Shown here: positions 9,071 through 16,930 of the stretch, piece by piece
How positions within the stretch are numbered: position 1 is the first letter of the stretch
Layout of the letters: the number at the start of each line of letters is the position of its first letter
From: Demequina sp. NBRC 110057
GTDB taxonomy: Bacteria > Actinomycetota > Actinomycetes > Actinomycetales > Demequinaceae
Direction of reading: 5' to 3'
DNA length: 64,000 nt
Assembly: GCF_002090175.1 (NCBI RefSeq)
Contig: NZ_BBRN01000004.1
Coordinates: 670,559 to 734,558, forward strand
Notes under the pieces: model-generated
Databases searched by the model: none
What the model saw: only the letters and a program-made list of their open reading frames with translations
Told to the model about the DNA's origin: nothing
Program-made: the position numbers and the translations under genes

Positions 9071-9118
9071 GACGGTCGCGGGGTGTGGACACGCCGCCTC
9101 GGTGTCGGCGCCCGGCCC

Positions 9119-9124
9119 TACCCT
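9119..9124 (+). promoter_or_regulatory. Leaderless promoter of the RecB-like gene (-10)
   Basis: TACCCT six bases before the ATG, no ribosome binding site. Confidence 0.45.
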
Positions 9125-9130
9125 TGTCGC

Positions 9131-9964
9131 ATGTCCCGCCGTGCCCCCGCCCTGTCGCCCTCGCGCGCTGGCGACTTCCGCCAGTGCCCGCTCATGTACC
9201 GCCTGCGGGTGGTCGACAAGATCCCGGAGGAGCCGTCGGCGGCGGCGACGCTCGGCACGCTCGTGCACTCTGTCCTGGAGCACCTCTACGACCGTCCCGC
9301 GGGCGAGCGCACGGAGGCGACAGCGTGGGCCATGCTCGAGCCCGAGTGGCGCGCGATGCTCGCCAAGGACCCCGGCCTCGCGGCGCTGCACGAGGACGCC
9401 ACCGCCGAGTCGGCGTGGCTCGCCGAGGGCCGTGGCCGCCTCGCCACCTACTTCACCATGGAGAACCCGCAGCGCCTCGAGCCCGCCGGCCGCGAGGAGT
9501 TCGTCGAGCTCCAGCTCGAGGACGGCCCCTTGCTGCGCGGCTTCATCGACCGTGTCGACGTGGCCCCCGACGGCTCGATTCGGATCATCGACTACAAGAC
9601 GGGAAAGACTCCCCTGCCGCAGTACGGGCACAAGGAGAAGTTCCAGATGCGGTTCTACGCGCTGCTCGTCGAGCGCCTGCGCGGCCGCCGGCCCGCGCTG
9701 CTTCAACTGCTGTTCCTCAAGGACGGCGGCACTCTCGTGCTGCGGCCCAGCGACGACGACCTCGCCCAGATCGAGTTCGAGGTGCGCGAGCTGTGGGACG
9801 AGATCCTGGGCGCCGCCCGCGCCGGAGCCTTCAGGACGCGCAAGTCCAAGCTGTGCGGCTGGTGCTCGTTCCAGGCGATGTGCCCCGAGTTCGGCGGGGT
9901 CACTCCCCCGCTCGATCCCGACGCGGTGGAGCGTTCGCTCGGTGTGAGGCCCGTCGGCGCCTGA
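9131..9964 (+). CDS. RecB-like PD-(D/E)XK exonuclease with iron-sulfur cysteines
   Basis: 277-residue single-domain nuclease of the RecB/Cas4-like PD-(D/E)XK superfamily. The active-site strand pair is visible: RGFIDRVDVAPDG with the catalytic Asp, then RIIDYKTGK (Asp-x-Lys), followed by QMRFYALL. One Cys near the N-terminus (DFRQCPLMYR) and three in KLCGWCSFQAMCPEF at the C-terminus match the four-cysteine Fe-S clamp of AddB/Cas4-type nucleases. The protein stands alone here, without a helicase domain, as is common in actinobacteria. It probably acts in DNA repair. No cas genes are nearby, so a Cas4 role is not supported. Confidence 0.85.
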   Translation: MSRRAPALSPSRAGDFRQCPLMYRLRVVDKIPEEPSAAATLGTLVHSVLEHLYDRPAGERTEATAWAMLEPEWRAMLAKDPGLAALHEDATAESAWLAEGRGRLATYFTMENPQRLEPAGREEFVELQLEDGPLLRGFIDRVDVAPDGSIRIIDYKTGKTPLPQYGHKEKFQMRFYALLVERLRGRRPALLQLLFLKDGGTLVLRPSDDDLAQIEFEVRELWDEILGAARAGAFRTRKSKLCGWCSFQAMCPEFGGVTPPLDPDAVERSLGVRPVGA

Positions 9965-9985
9965 GCCTGGTCCCGAACCGGAGCG

Positions 9986-10279
9986 TCAGCCGAAGACCGG
10001 GAGGCCCTCGGCCGTTACGCGATAGACGGCGAGGGCCACGCACGCGAGCCCCACGCTTCCCGTCGCCACCGCCGTCACCAGGCACGCGACCCTGGCGCGC
10101 GGAGCCTTCACTGCAAGACGCCGTGCCGCCGTCACCACCAGCGTCGCGAGCGCGGCGAGCGCGACCCCGACCACGACGTTGCGCGCCACCTGATCGCCCA
10201 TGACCGCGGCGCTCGCCGCGGTGACGACGGCGAGTAGCGCCCAGGGCGCGATGCCGTACGCCAGGAGCGCCCTAGGCAT
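9986..10279 (-). CDS. Small three-helix membrane protein, unknown function
   Basis: 97 residues with three hydrophobic segments (about 7-28, 35-52 and 67-88) separated by an Arg/Lys-rich loop. I do not recognise a family. Its ATG lies inside the last codons of the HAD phosphatase gene (8-base overlap), so the two are probably translated together. Codon use is like the neighbours and it ends close to the convergent RecB-like gene. Confidence 0.6.
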   Translation of the reverse strand: MPRALLAYGIAPWALLAVVTAASAAVMGDQVARNVVVGVALAALATLVVTAARRLAVKAPRARVACLVTAVATGSVGLACVALAVYRVTAEGLPVFG

Positions 10280-10961
10280 CCTCGCCCAGCTCGTCGATCA
10301 CCCGGCCGGCGGCGACCTCGCTCAAGGTGTCCACCGTCCAGCCGGCGAGCGAGCGCACGCGGGTGAGGCCCGCGCGCGCCTCGAGCGGGACAAGGCGACG
10401 CACGCCGACGGTCTTCGCCCCGGAGCTCCACGCGGAGCCGACGCCCGACGGCGAGTCCTCGACCGCGACGCACTCCTCGATCGCGACGCCGAGCTCGCTC
10501 GCGGCGGTGAGGTAGGCCTCGGGGTCCGGCTTGCCGCGGCTCACCCTGTCCCCCGTCACCACCACGGCGAACGCGTCGGGAACCGAGGCGAGGAAAGCAT
10601 CGGCCAGGCGCGTGTAGGACATCGTCACGAGTGCACACGGGATGCCGGCGGCGACCGTCTCCGCGAGCAGTCGCTGAGCGTCCTCCTGCCATGGCACGTG
10701 CGCGCGCACCTGCTCGCTCACGCGGGCGAGCAGGAAGTCCGTGATGTCCTCGAGCGGCAGGTCGACGCCGCGATCGCGAAGCACCTGCGCCGACACCGTC
10801 AGCGGGTTGCCCACGAGCCCCAGCCCGTCCTCGTGCGTCCACTCGACGCCGAAGCGCCGTGCGAGCTCGGTCTCGGCGCCGATCCAGTACGGCTCGGAGT
10901 CGATCAGTGTGCCGTCCATATCCCACAGGACGGCGGCGGGCGAGGCTGCGTGCGTAGTCAC
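10272..10961 (-). CDS. HAD-superfamily phosphatase (beta-phosphoglucomutase-like)
   Basis: 229-residue HAD hydrolase. Motif I is LWDMDGTLIDSEPYW (nucleophile Asp and general acid Asp), motif II is ALVTMSYTRLA, motif III Lys is in SRGKPDPEAYL, and motif IV is CVAVEDSPSGVGSA. The helical cap between motifs I and II places it in subfamily I, like beta-phosphoglucomutases and sugar-phosphate phosphatases; the substrate cannot be told. The start is a GTG (VTTHAASPAAVLWDMDG) with a TAGACT box upstream and no ribosome binding site. It is transcribed divergently from the PAC2 gene. Confidence 0.85.
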   Translation of the reverse strand: MTTHAASPAAVLWDMDGTLIDSEPYWIGAETELARRFGVEWTHEDGLGLVGNPLTVSAQVLRDRGVDLPLEDITDFLLARVSEQVRAHVPWQEDAQRLLAETVAAGIPCALVTMSYTRLADAFLASVPDAFAVVVTGDRVSRGKPDPEAYLTAASELGVAIEECVAVEDSPSGVGSAWSSGAKTVGVRRLVPLEARAGLTRVRSLAGWTVDTLSEVAAGRVIDELGEDA

Positions 10962-10969
10962 GGGGCCCG

Positions 10970-10979
10970 AGTCTAGGCT
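10970..10979. promoter_or_regulatory. Overlapping divergent -10 elements for HAD and PAC2 genes
   Basis: TAGACT reading left (10970-10975) and TAGGCT reading right (10974-10979) share two base pairs. Each lies 6-8 bases from the start codon of its gene, and neither gene has a ribosome binding site. One short sequence therefore seems to fire two leaderless mRNAs in opposite directions. Confidence 0.5.
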
Positions 10980-10985
10980 GGGCGG

Positions 10986-11843
10986 ATGGACACGGAGGAT
11001 CAGGAGCCCACGCTCGGTGCCGACGAGACGGTCATGCTCGCGGCGTTCGAGGGCTGGAACGACGCGGGCTCGTCCGCGTCCGCGGCGCTCGACCACCTGG
11101 CGACGTGGTGGCAGGCGCGCGAGCACGCCGCCCTCGACCCCGAGGACTATCACGACTTCCAAGTGAGCAGGCCGACCATCTCGCGGATGCCCTCGGGCGA
11201 TCGCGTGGTGTCGTGGCCGGGCACCGTGCTGTCGACGGCGGACCCCGAGGGTGGCCCGCGCATCGTGGTGGCCCGCGGCATCGAGCCGTCCATGCGGTGG
11301 CGGTCGTTCTGCGCGGAGGTGCTCGACCACGCCGAGGACCTTGGCGTCACCACTCTCGTCACCGTAGGTGCGCTGCTCGTCGACGTCCCGCATACCCGCC
11401 CGCTGCCCACGTTCGTCACGAGCGAGGACGACGACGCGCGCGAGGAGTTCGGCCTGGAGCGCTCCGACTACGAGGGCCCCACGGGCATCGTCGGCGTCCT
11501 CGGGCATGAGGCGCAACTGCGCGGCATCCGCGTGCTCAGCGTGTGGGTGGGGGTCCCCCACTACATCGCCCACCCGCCGAGCCCCAAGGCCACGGCGGCG
11601 CTGCTGACCCAGCTGGAGCGCCTCATCGGCGTGTCGATCGACCTTGGCGACCTTCCCGAGGAGGTCGACGCGTGGCAGCGCGGCGCCGACGAGCTGGCGT
11701 CCGAGGACGACGAGATCGCGGAGCACGTCCGCCAGCTCGAGGCGCTCATGGACGAGACGAGCCTGCCGGAGGCGTCGGGCGACGCGATCGCCGCGGAGTT
11801 CGAGCGCTTCCTGCGCCGACGCGACGGCGGCACCTCGAAGTAG
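10986..11843 (+). CDS. PAC2 family protein
   Basis: 285 residues matching the actinobacterial PAC2 (proteasome assembly chaperone 2-like) family. Conserved parts are LAAFEGWNDAGSSAS at the N-terminus, VVARGIEPSMRWRSF, TLVTVGALLVDVPHTRP, and SVWVGVPHYIAHPPSPKAT. The C-terminal third is acidic and probably helical (EVDAWQRGADELASEDDEIAEHVRQLE region). Despite the family name there is no evidence that it works with a proteasome, and no 20S genes are in the window. Its cellular role is unknown. Confidence 0.88.
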   Translation: MDTEDQEPTLGADETVMLAAFEGWNDAGSSASAALDHLATWWQAREHAALDPEDYHDFQVSRPTISRMPSGDRVVSWPGTVLSTADPEGGPRIVVARGIEPSMRWRSFCAEVLDHAEDLGVTTLVTVGALLVDVPHTRPLPTFVTSEDDDAREEFGLERSDYEGPTGIVGVLGHEAQLRGIRVLSVWVGVPHYIAHPPSPKATAALLTQLERLIGVSIDLGDLPEEVDAWQRGADELASEDDEIAEHVRQLEALMDETSLPEASGDAIAAEFERFLRRRDGGTSK

Positions 11844-11862
11844 GCGCCGCGCGTCTGCCCCG

Positions 11863-12723
11863 CTAGATAGCGGGGATCACCCCGGCGCCCAGCAGGATGA
11901 GGATGAGCGCCGCGAAGCCGATGCGGTACCAGACGAACGGCCAGAACGTGTGGTGCGTGATCAGCTTCAGGAACCACACGATCACCACGTAGCCCACCGC
12001 GAAGGACACGAGGGTCGCGATCACGGTGTTGGCCATGCCTGGTCCGCCTGCCGCGGTGAGTTCGTCGGTGTTGGTGACGAGCTCGAGTCCCGCGGAGCCG
12101 ATCACCGCGGGGATCGCGAGCAGGAACGAGTAGCGCGCCGCCGCCTCACGGGTGAGGCCGAGGAACAGGCCCATCGAGATGGTGCCGCCGGAGCGGGACA
12201 CGCCGGGGATCAGCGCCATCGCCTGGGCGAGGCCCAGCAGCCATGCGTCCTTGCCGCGCAGGGACTCGAGTTCGCGCGTGCGCCTGCCGACCTTGTCTGC
12301 CCAGCCGAGGACCAGGCCGAAGATCACGAGCACGGCCGCGGTGATGTAGAGGTTGCGCAGGTGCCCCTCGATGGCGTCCTTGAAGATGAGGCCGAGCACC
12401 ACGATGGGGATCGAGCCGAGGATGACCCACCAGCCCATCAGCGCATCGGGGCTGCCCTTGCCGAAGCGGTGGGCGCGGTCGGCGCCGTTGCGGCCGAACA
12501 GGGCGCCGAACCACGCCGAGATGATGCGGGCGATGTCCTTGCGGAAGTACAGCAGTACCGCCGCCTCGGTGCCCAGCTGGATGATCGCGGTGAACGCGGC
12601 TCCGGGGTCGGCACCGTGGGGCAGCAGCGGCCCCACCACGCGAATGTGGGCGCTCGACGAGATCGGAAGGAACTCCGTCAGCGCCTGCACCAGCCCGAGG
12701 ATGACTGCTTCCCACCAACCCAT
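11863..12723 (-). CDS. uppP: Undecaprenyl-diphosphatase UppP
   Basis: Integral membrane enzyme that dephosphorylates undecaprenyl pyrophosphate to recycle the carrier for peptidoglycan synthesis; it also gives bacitracin tolerance. At 286 residues it has normal length, with about eight hydrophobic segments. The two active-site regions are present: ALTEFLPISSSAHIRV near the N-terminus and IPGVSRSGGTISMG in the middle. The ATG is preceded by a TAGCCT box at seven bases and no ribosome binding site. Confidence 0.95.
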   Translation of the reverse strand: MGWWEAVILGLVQALTEFLPISSSAHIRVVGPLLPHGADPGAAFTAIIQLGTEAAVLLYFRKDIARIISAWFGALFGRNGADRAHRFGKGSPDALMGWWVILGSIPIVVLGLIFKDAIEGHLRNLYITAAVLVIFGLVLGWADKVGRRTRELESLRGKDAWLLGLAQAMALIPGVSRSGGTISMGLFLGLTREAAARYSFLLAIPAVIGSAGLELVTNTDELTAAGGPGMANTVIATLVSFAVGYVVIVWFLKLITHHTFWPFVWYRIGFAALILILLGAGVIPAI

Positions 12724-12730
12724 GGCCGCA

Positions 12731-12736
12731 AGGCTA
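12731..12736 (-). promoter_or_regulatory. Leaderless promoter of uppP (-10)
   Basis: TAGCCT seven bases before the uppP ATG. Confidence 0.45.
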
Positions 12737-12777
12737 GCGCCCGCGCGTCGCATCCCAGAGCACGCGCCCAGATTCGA

Positions 12778-12783
12778 TAGGTT
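12778..12783 (+). promoter_or_regulatory. Leaderless promoter of the aldo/keto reductase (-10)
   Basis: TAGGTT seven bases before the ATG; the preceding TCGATAGG is A/T-rich for this genome. Confidence 0.4.
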
Positions 12784-12790
12784 CGCCTGC

Positions 12791-13753
12791 ATGGAACGGG
12801 CACGTGTCGGAAGTAGCGGTCTCGAGGTGTCGCGACTCGCGCTCGGCACGATGACGTGGTCGCGCGATACCGGCGCGGACGAGGCGGGCCAGCAGCTCGA
12901 CGCGTTCCTCGACGCCGGCGGCACCCTTCTCGACACCGCCGCGTCATACGCGGATGGCGGCTCGGAGGCCCTCATCGGGTCGATGCTGGGCGGCACCATC
13001 GCCCGCGGCGAGGTGCAGATCTGCACCAAGGCCGGCATCCGGCGCACGGAGCGCGGCGGCGTGGTCGACGCGTCGCGGGACACCCTGCTGAGCACGCTCG
13101 ACGCGTCGCTGACGAGGCTCGGGACTGACCACGTGGACCTGTGGCTCGTGCACGCCTTCGACCCCGCCACGCCTCTCGAGGAGACGCTTCACGCCCTCGA
13201 GATTGCCGCCAACACCGGCCGCGCAAGGTACGTCGGCGTTTCGAACTTCCCCGGGTGGGCGATGGCGCGCATCGCGACGCTCGCGACGGGACGCCCGTCC
13301 ATCGCGGCGACGCAGGTGGAGTACTCGCTACTCGAGCGCGGCATCGAGCGCGAGGTGCTGCCCGCCGCGCAGGCGCTCGGCATGGGAGTCCTCGGCTGGT
13401 CGCCTCTGGGACGCGGGGTCCTCACCGGCAAGTACCGTGACGCGGTCCCCGCCGACTCCCGCGCCGCCTCCGACCACCTCTCCGGCTTCGTCGCGCCGTA
13501 CCTCGACCAGCGCTCGGGCATCGTGGTGGGGGCGCTCGAGACTGCGGCCGAGGGGTTGGGGTGGACGCCGCTCGAGACCGCCCTCGCGTGGGCGCTGCAT
13601 CGGCCGGGGCTGACGAGCGCCATTGTGGGAGCCCGCACCGCGAAGCAGCTCGCGCCGGCGCTGGCCGCCGCAGCGCTCGACCTTCCCGACGCGATCGCGC
13701 AGGCCCTCGACGAGGTGTCGGCGCCCCCGGCCGGTTACCCCGAGCGGCGGTGA
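12791..13753 (+). CDS. Aldo/keto reductase
   Basis: NADPH-dependent oxidoreductase of 320 residues with a TIM-barrel fold. The catalytic tetrad is readable: Asp in LLDTAASYADGGSE with Tyr, Lys in CTKAGIRR, and His in DLWLVHAFDP. The cofactor-binding segments GVSNFPGWAM, GVLGWSPLGRGVLTGKY and SAIVGARTAKQL follow. This pattern fits the AKR11/12-like group of bacterial general reductases. The physiological substrate is unknown. It is divergent from uppP and convergent with a small acidic protein. Confidence 0.9.
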   Translation: MERARVGSSGLEVSRLALGTMTWSRDTGADEAGQQLDAFLDAGGTLLDTAASYADGGSEALIGSMLGGTIARGEVQICTKAGIRRTERGGVVDASRDTLLSTLDASLTRLGTDHVDLWLVHAFDPATPLEETLHALEIAANTGRARYVGVSNFPGWAMARIATLATGRPSIAATQVEYSLLERGIEREVLPAAQALGMGVLGWSPLGRGVLTGKYRDAVPADSRAASDHLSGFVAPYLDQRSGIVVGALETAAEGLGWTPLETALAWALHRPGLTSAIVGARTAKQLAPALAAAALDLPDAIAQALDEVSAPPAGYPERR

Positions 13754-13771
13754 CGCGGTGACGACGACGCC

Positions 13772-14062
13772 CTACTCCTGCCTGAGGTCGAAGTCGTCCA
13801 AGTCGTCGTCGAGCTGCTCGTCGTCCTCCTCGGCGTGGCCGTCGATGGCCTCCTCGTCGAAGTCCTCGTCCAGCAGGACGGGCAGCGTCTCGGCGTACTC
13901 GAGGTCGAGAGCCTCCTCGTACCGCACGAACGCCTCCGCGAGCGACTCGTACGCGTCGTCGACCGCGGCATCGTCCTCGCCTCGGCGCGAGGCGACCGCC
14001 CCGAGGTGTTCCTCGAAGGCGGCGGTCAGACGGCGAAGGGCCTCGCGGGCGTCAGCGCTCAT
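13772..14062 (-). CDS. Small acidic protein, unknown function
   Basis: 96 residues. The N-terminal two thirds (MSADAREALRRLTAAFEEHL and on) look helical. The C-terminal third is extremely acidic, with Asp/Glu runs around DEDFDEEAIDGHAEEDDE. I do not recognise a named family. It is divergent from the DUF5703 gene with only 42 bases between starts. Its ATG has a TATCGT box seven bases upstream and no Shine-Dalgarno sequence. Confidence 0.65.
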   Translation of the reverse strand: MSADAREALRRLTAAFEEHLGAVASRRGEDDAAVDDAYESLAEAFVRYEEALDLEYAETLPVLLDEDFDEEAIDGHAEEDDEQLDDDLDDFDLRQE

Positions 14063-14069
14063 GGTCACG

Positions 14070-14075
14070 ACGATA
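14070..14075 (-). promoter_or_regulatory. Leaderless promoter of the small acidic protein (-10)
   Basis: TATCGT seven bases before the ATG at 14062. Confidence 0.4.
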
Positions 14076-14104
14076 ACCGCGAACGCGGTTGAATGGGAGG
14101 TGTG

Positions 14105-14362
14105 ATGAGCAAGCACTCGAACCCGGCGGCGGCGCATGTGGTGAACCCACGCAGGCGCCGCGAGACCGCGGCGAGCCGCTTCGAGTGGCGCGTCGTGGAC
14201 ATCCCCAGCGCGATCACCCGCGCCGAGGCCCGCTCGATCCTCACCGAGCAGGCCGAGTACGGCAGGTGGGAGCTCGCGCGCTCGCAGAAGTTCATCGGCG
14301 GTGCCCGGCGCGTGTGGCTCAAACGCCGTGTGATGCGCGTCGAGCGCACCGACGTCTTCTAG
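14105..14362 (+). CDS. DUF5703 family protein
   Basis: 85-residue basic protein. The core matches the actinobacterial DUF5703 family as I know it: VDIPSAITRAEARSILTEQA, EYGRWELARSQ, and the terminal RRVWLKRRVMR. Its function is unknown; the basic surface hints at nucleic-acid contact, but that is inference. I chose the ATG at 14105 because GGGAGG lies four bases upstream; the in-frame starts at 14093 and 14102 are too close to or within that element. It is one of the few genes here with an obvious Shine-Dalgarno sequence. Confidence 0.75.
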   Translation: MSKHSNPAAAHVVNPRRRRETAASRFEWRVVDIPSAITRAEARSILTEQAEYGRWELARSQKFIGGARRVWLKRRVMRVERTDVF

Positions 14363-14372
14363 CCGAGGCGCG

Positions 14373-15668
14373 TCAACACGACGCGAGGAATCGCCGCAGC
14401 ACCGCGGTGCCGAAGTGCAGCGAGTCCACGGGGATGCGCTCGTCGATGCCGTGGAACAGGCTCGGGAAGTCGAGGTCCTGCGGCAGCAGCAGCGGCGCAA
14501 ACCCGTAGCCGGCGATGCCGAGCTGGGCGAGGTGCTTGTTGTCCGTGCCGCCCATCATGTTGTACGGCAGCACCGTCGCTCCGGGGTCCTCGGCGCCGAG
14601 CGCCGCGACCATCTTGTCCACGAGAGGCACGTCGAAGGGCGCCTCGAGGCTGCGTTCGGTGATGTACGGCTCCACCTTGACGTGGGTGCCGGCAAGCTCC
14701 TCGATCTGGCGCAGCACCTGCTCCTGCTGGCCGGGAAGGAAGCGGCTGTCGACGTAGCCGATCGCCGTGTCGGGCACCACGTTGGTCTTGTAGCCGGCCT
14801 GCATCATGGTCGGGTTGGCGGTGTTGCGGATCGACGCGTCGATCATCGGCCCCACGGCACCGAGCCCCTGGATCAGGCGGCCGATGCCGTCGGCGGTGGG
14901 CTCGTACTCCACGCCCTCGAGGTCGGCGACGCCGCGCAGGAGCGTCTCGACGGTGGGGGTCACGTCGATCTCCCAGCCGTGCGCGGCGATGCGCTGCAGG
15001 GCTCCCGCGAGGTGCGCCACGGCGTTGTCGGTGTGCACCAGCGAGCCGTGCCCCTGCTTGCCGTGCGCGATGAGGCGCAGCCACTGGATGCCCTTCTCCG
15101 CCGTCTGGAGCAGGTACGCGCGCTTGCCGTTGACGTAGGCGGAGAAGCCGCCCACCTCGCTCACCGCCTCGGTGCAGCCCGCGAAGTCGTCGGGGTGGTT
15201 CTCGACCATCCAGCCCGCTCCCCGGCGGCCGCCGTGCTCCTCGTCGGCGAAGAACGCGATGACGATGTCGCGCTCGGGGCGCACTCCCGCCTCGATCATC
15301 TGCGCCACCGACGCGAGGATCATGGCGTCCATGTTCTTCATGTCGACGGCGCCGCGGCCGTAGAGCAGGCCGTCCCTGATCTCCGCGCCGAACGGGTCGA
15401 CGGACCAGTCCTCGGCGAAGGCGGGCACCACGTCGAGGTGACCGTGGAGCACCATCCCGTCACGGCTCGGGTCGGTGCCCTCCCAGCGGGCGGTCAGGCT
15501 CGCCCGGCCGGGCTCGGACTCGCGGATCGTGGGCTCGAGCCCCAGGTCGCTGAGGATCCCGGCCACGTACTCGGCGGCCTCGCGCTCGCCCGGGCCGGGC
15601 TCGTCGCCGTAGTTCGAGGTGTCGATGCGGATGAGGTCCTGGCAGGTGCGGACGACGTCGAGGCTCAT
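14373..15668 (-). CDS. M20 family metallopeptidase/amidohydrolase
   Basis: 431-residue zinc hydrolase of the M20/M25/M40 (ArgE/DapE/CPG2-like) group. Metal ligands are seen in HGHLDVVP (His, Asp), the catalytic EE pair in ADEEHGG, the bridging Asp in GRGAVDMKN, and a C-terminal His in SLFHGIDERIP. The dimerisation domain lies between, with HGKQGHGSLVHTDNAV. Members are dipeptidases or acyl-amino-acid deacylases; the substrate cannot be fixed. A TAGCCT box six bases before the ATG suggests a leaderless transcript. Confidence 0.9.
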   Translation of the reverse strand: MSLDVVRTCQDLIRIDTSNYGDEPGPGEREAAEYVAGILSDLGLEPTIRESEPGRASLTARWEGTDPSRDGMVLHGHLDVVPAFAEDWSVDPFGAEIRDGLLYGRGAVDMKNMDAMILASVAQMIEAGVRPERDIVIAFFADEEHGGRRGAGWMVENHPDDFAGCTEAVSEVGGFSAYVNGKRAYLLQTAEKGIQWLRLIAHGKQGHGSLVHTDNAVAHLAGALQRIAAHGWEIDVTPTVETLLRGVADLEGVEYEPTADGIGRLIQGLGAVGPMIDASIRNTANPTMMQAGYKTNVVPDTAIGYVDSRFLPGQQEQVLRQIEELAGTHVKVEPYITERSLEAPFDVPLVDKMVAALGAEDPGATVLPYNMMGGTDNKHLAQLGIAGYGFAPLLLPQDLDFPSLFHGIDERIPVDSLHFGTAVLRRFLASC

Positions 15669-15674
15669 GCGTTC

Positions 15675-15680
15675 AGGCTA
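15675..15680 (-). promoter_or_regulatory. Leaderless promoter of the M20 peptidase (-10)
   Basis: TAGCCT six bases before the ATG. Confidence 0.45.
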
Positions 15681-15731
15681 ACGTCGTCAGTGCGCCGCGC
15701 CGAACCTCGCGCGCGCCGACGGGAGGCGAGC

Positions 15732-16376
15732 GTGGCTCACAAGGTCGACCTGAAGCGAGAGCTCGATTCGTACGCTGCACGCGCCGGCGAGTTCCGCGTG
15801 GTCGACGTCGCCCCCGCCTCGTTCCTCATGGTGGACGGCTCCGGCGATCCGAACGTCTCCCCCGCGTACGCCGACGCCCTCGCGGCGATCTACCCGGTCG
15901 CGTACGCGCTGAAGTTCCTCAGCAAGCGGGAGCGCGACAGGGACTACGTCGTTCCGCCGCTCGAGGCCCTGTGGTGGGCCGATGACATGCGCGCCTTTAC
16001 GGCGGCGCGCGACAAGACGCGCTGGCACTGGACAGTAATGGTGAGGGTTCCCGACTGGCTCGGGCCTGCCGAGGTCAAGGAGGCGGTGCGGCGCACCACC
16101 GCGAAGTCCTCCCCGCGCTTGCTCGACGCCGTGCGCCTGGAGGTCCTCGACGAGGGCCGATGCGTGCAGACGCTTCACGTGGGCCCGTACGACGACGAGG
16201 GGCCGGTGCTTGAGCGGATGCACGGCGAGGTCATCCCCGGCCTCGGACTCGCGATGACGGGGCGTCACCACGAGATCTACCTGAGCGATCCGCGCCGCGT
16301 CGCTCCCGAGCGGCTGCGGACCATCCTGCGTCAGCCGGTGGCGGACGCAGCGACGCCCGCGCTGCCTGCCTGCTGA
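15732..16376 (+). CDS. GyrI-like domain protein
   Basis: 214-residue soluble protein resembling the GyrI-like small-molecule binding family: MVDGSGDPNVSPAYADALAA, IYPVAYALKF, PLEALWWADD, RWHWTVMVRVPDW, LHVGPYDDEGPVLERMH and GRHHEIYLSDPRR. There is no HTH domain, so it is not itself a DNA-binding regulator of the MerR or AraC type. Relatives bind or hydrolyse small hydrophobic compounds; the ligand here is unknown. It starts at a GTG with GGGAGG seven bases upstream. Confidence 0.85.
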   Translation: MAHKVDLKRELDSYAARAGEFRVVDVAPASFLMVDGSGDPNVSPAYADALAAIYPVAYALKFLSKRERDRDYVVPPLEALWWADDMRAFTAARDKTRWHWTVMVRVPDWLGPAEVKEAVRRTTAKSSPRLLDAVRLEVLDEGRCVQTLHVGPYDDEGPVLERMHGEVIPGLGLAMTGRHHEIYLSDPRRVAPERLRTILRQPVADAATPALPAC

Positions 16377-16441
16377 GGGGGATGGCGGCGGCGCGGGCGT
16401 CGAGGGCACGCAGCGGGTCCGCGAGGACGCGCGTACCCGGC

Positions 16442-16588
16442 CTAGGGGTTGAAGATGCTCACGCCTCCGGGGCCGATGAGGAACGCCGCGACGATGAGGA
16501 CGGCTCCCCAGACGAAGTCTCGCTGGATGAGGCGGATGATCCCGATGATGCCGACGATGACGGCGATGATCCACAGGATGGTGGCCAT
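16442..16588 (-). CDS. GPGG-motif small membrane protein
   Basis: 48-residue peptide of two short hydrophobic segments (ATILWIIAVIVGIIGIIRLI and FVWGAVLIVAAFLI) joined by QRD, ending in the GPGGVSIFNP tail that names a family of tiny actinobacterial membrane proteins. The function is unknown. A strong AAGGAG ribosome binding site lies six bases before the ATG, so the upstream in-frame codons are not part of the gene. The bases between it and tRNA-Leu (16589-16713) hold an imperfect CGCCAC...GTGGCG hairpin and no gene that I can see. Confidence 0.8.
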   Translation of the reverse strand: MATILWIIAVIVGIIGIIRLIQRDFVWGAVLIVAAFLIGPGGVSIFNP

Positions 16589-16713
16589 GAGTATCTCCTT
16601 GTGCTGCGAAGAATGCTTGGTGCCAGTACTGCTTCGGACGCCTGCATCAACCGCCACGTCACCCCTGTTATTCCCGGGGGTGGCGCCAAGAAGTGTGGGG
16701 ATGGCGGGAAACG

Positions 16714-16747
16714 ACGAAGGGCCGGAGCGTCTGCTCCGGCCCTTCGT
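16714..16747 (-). terminator. Terminator hairpin of tRNA-Leu
   Basis: Perfect 15-bp stem (ACGAAGGGCCGGAGC and its complement) around a four-base loop, directly downstream of the tRNA on the minus strand. Only a weak T tract follows. Confidence 0.7.
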
Positions 16748-16754
16748 CTTGTGG

Positions 16755-16840
16755 TGTCCGAGGGGGGACTTGAACCCCCACGCCCTAAAACGGGCACTAG
16801 CACCTCAAGCTAGCGCGTCTGCCAATTCCGCCACCCGGAC
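16755..16840 (-). tRNA. tRNA-Leu (anticodon GAG)
   Basis: Class II tRNA read on the minus strand. It has a 7-bp acceptor stem with one G-T pair (GTCCGGG / CTCGGAC), anticodon arm CTAGC-TTGAGGT-GCTAG giving anticodon GAG for CUC codons, a long variable arm, and a T arm with GGTTCAAGTCC. The CCA end is not encoded. Confidence 0.93.
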
Positions 16841-16930
16841 AGGGTGTCTGTTCTGCTCTTGCGAGCGGCTCAGCGAGAAGAAACTCTAGCACGGGTTTTC
16901 CGGCCCTCTTCACCACTTCGACGAATTCTC

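Noticed and set aside
9131..9964. Cas4
   Set aside because: The cysteine and nuclease motifs are Cas4-like, but no other cas genes or repeats are nearby and stand-alone RecB-like nucleases are common in actinobacteria.
10986..11843. PAC2 protein as a partner of the pupylation locus
   Set aside because: Only the family name suggests it. The genes are 3 kb from the pup cluster and divergent from a HAD gene, and no 20S proteasome is present to assemble.
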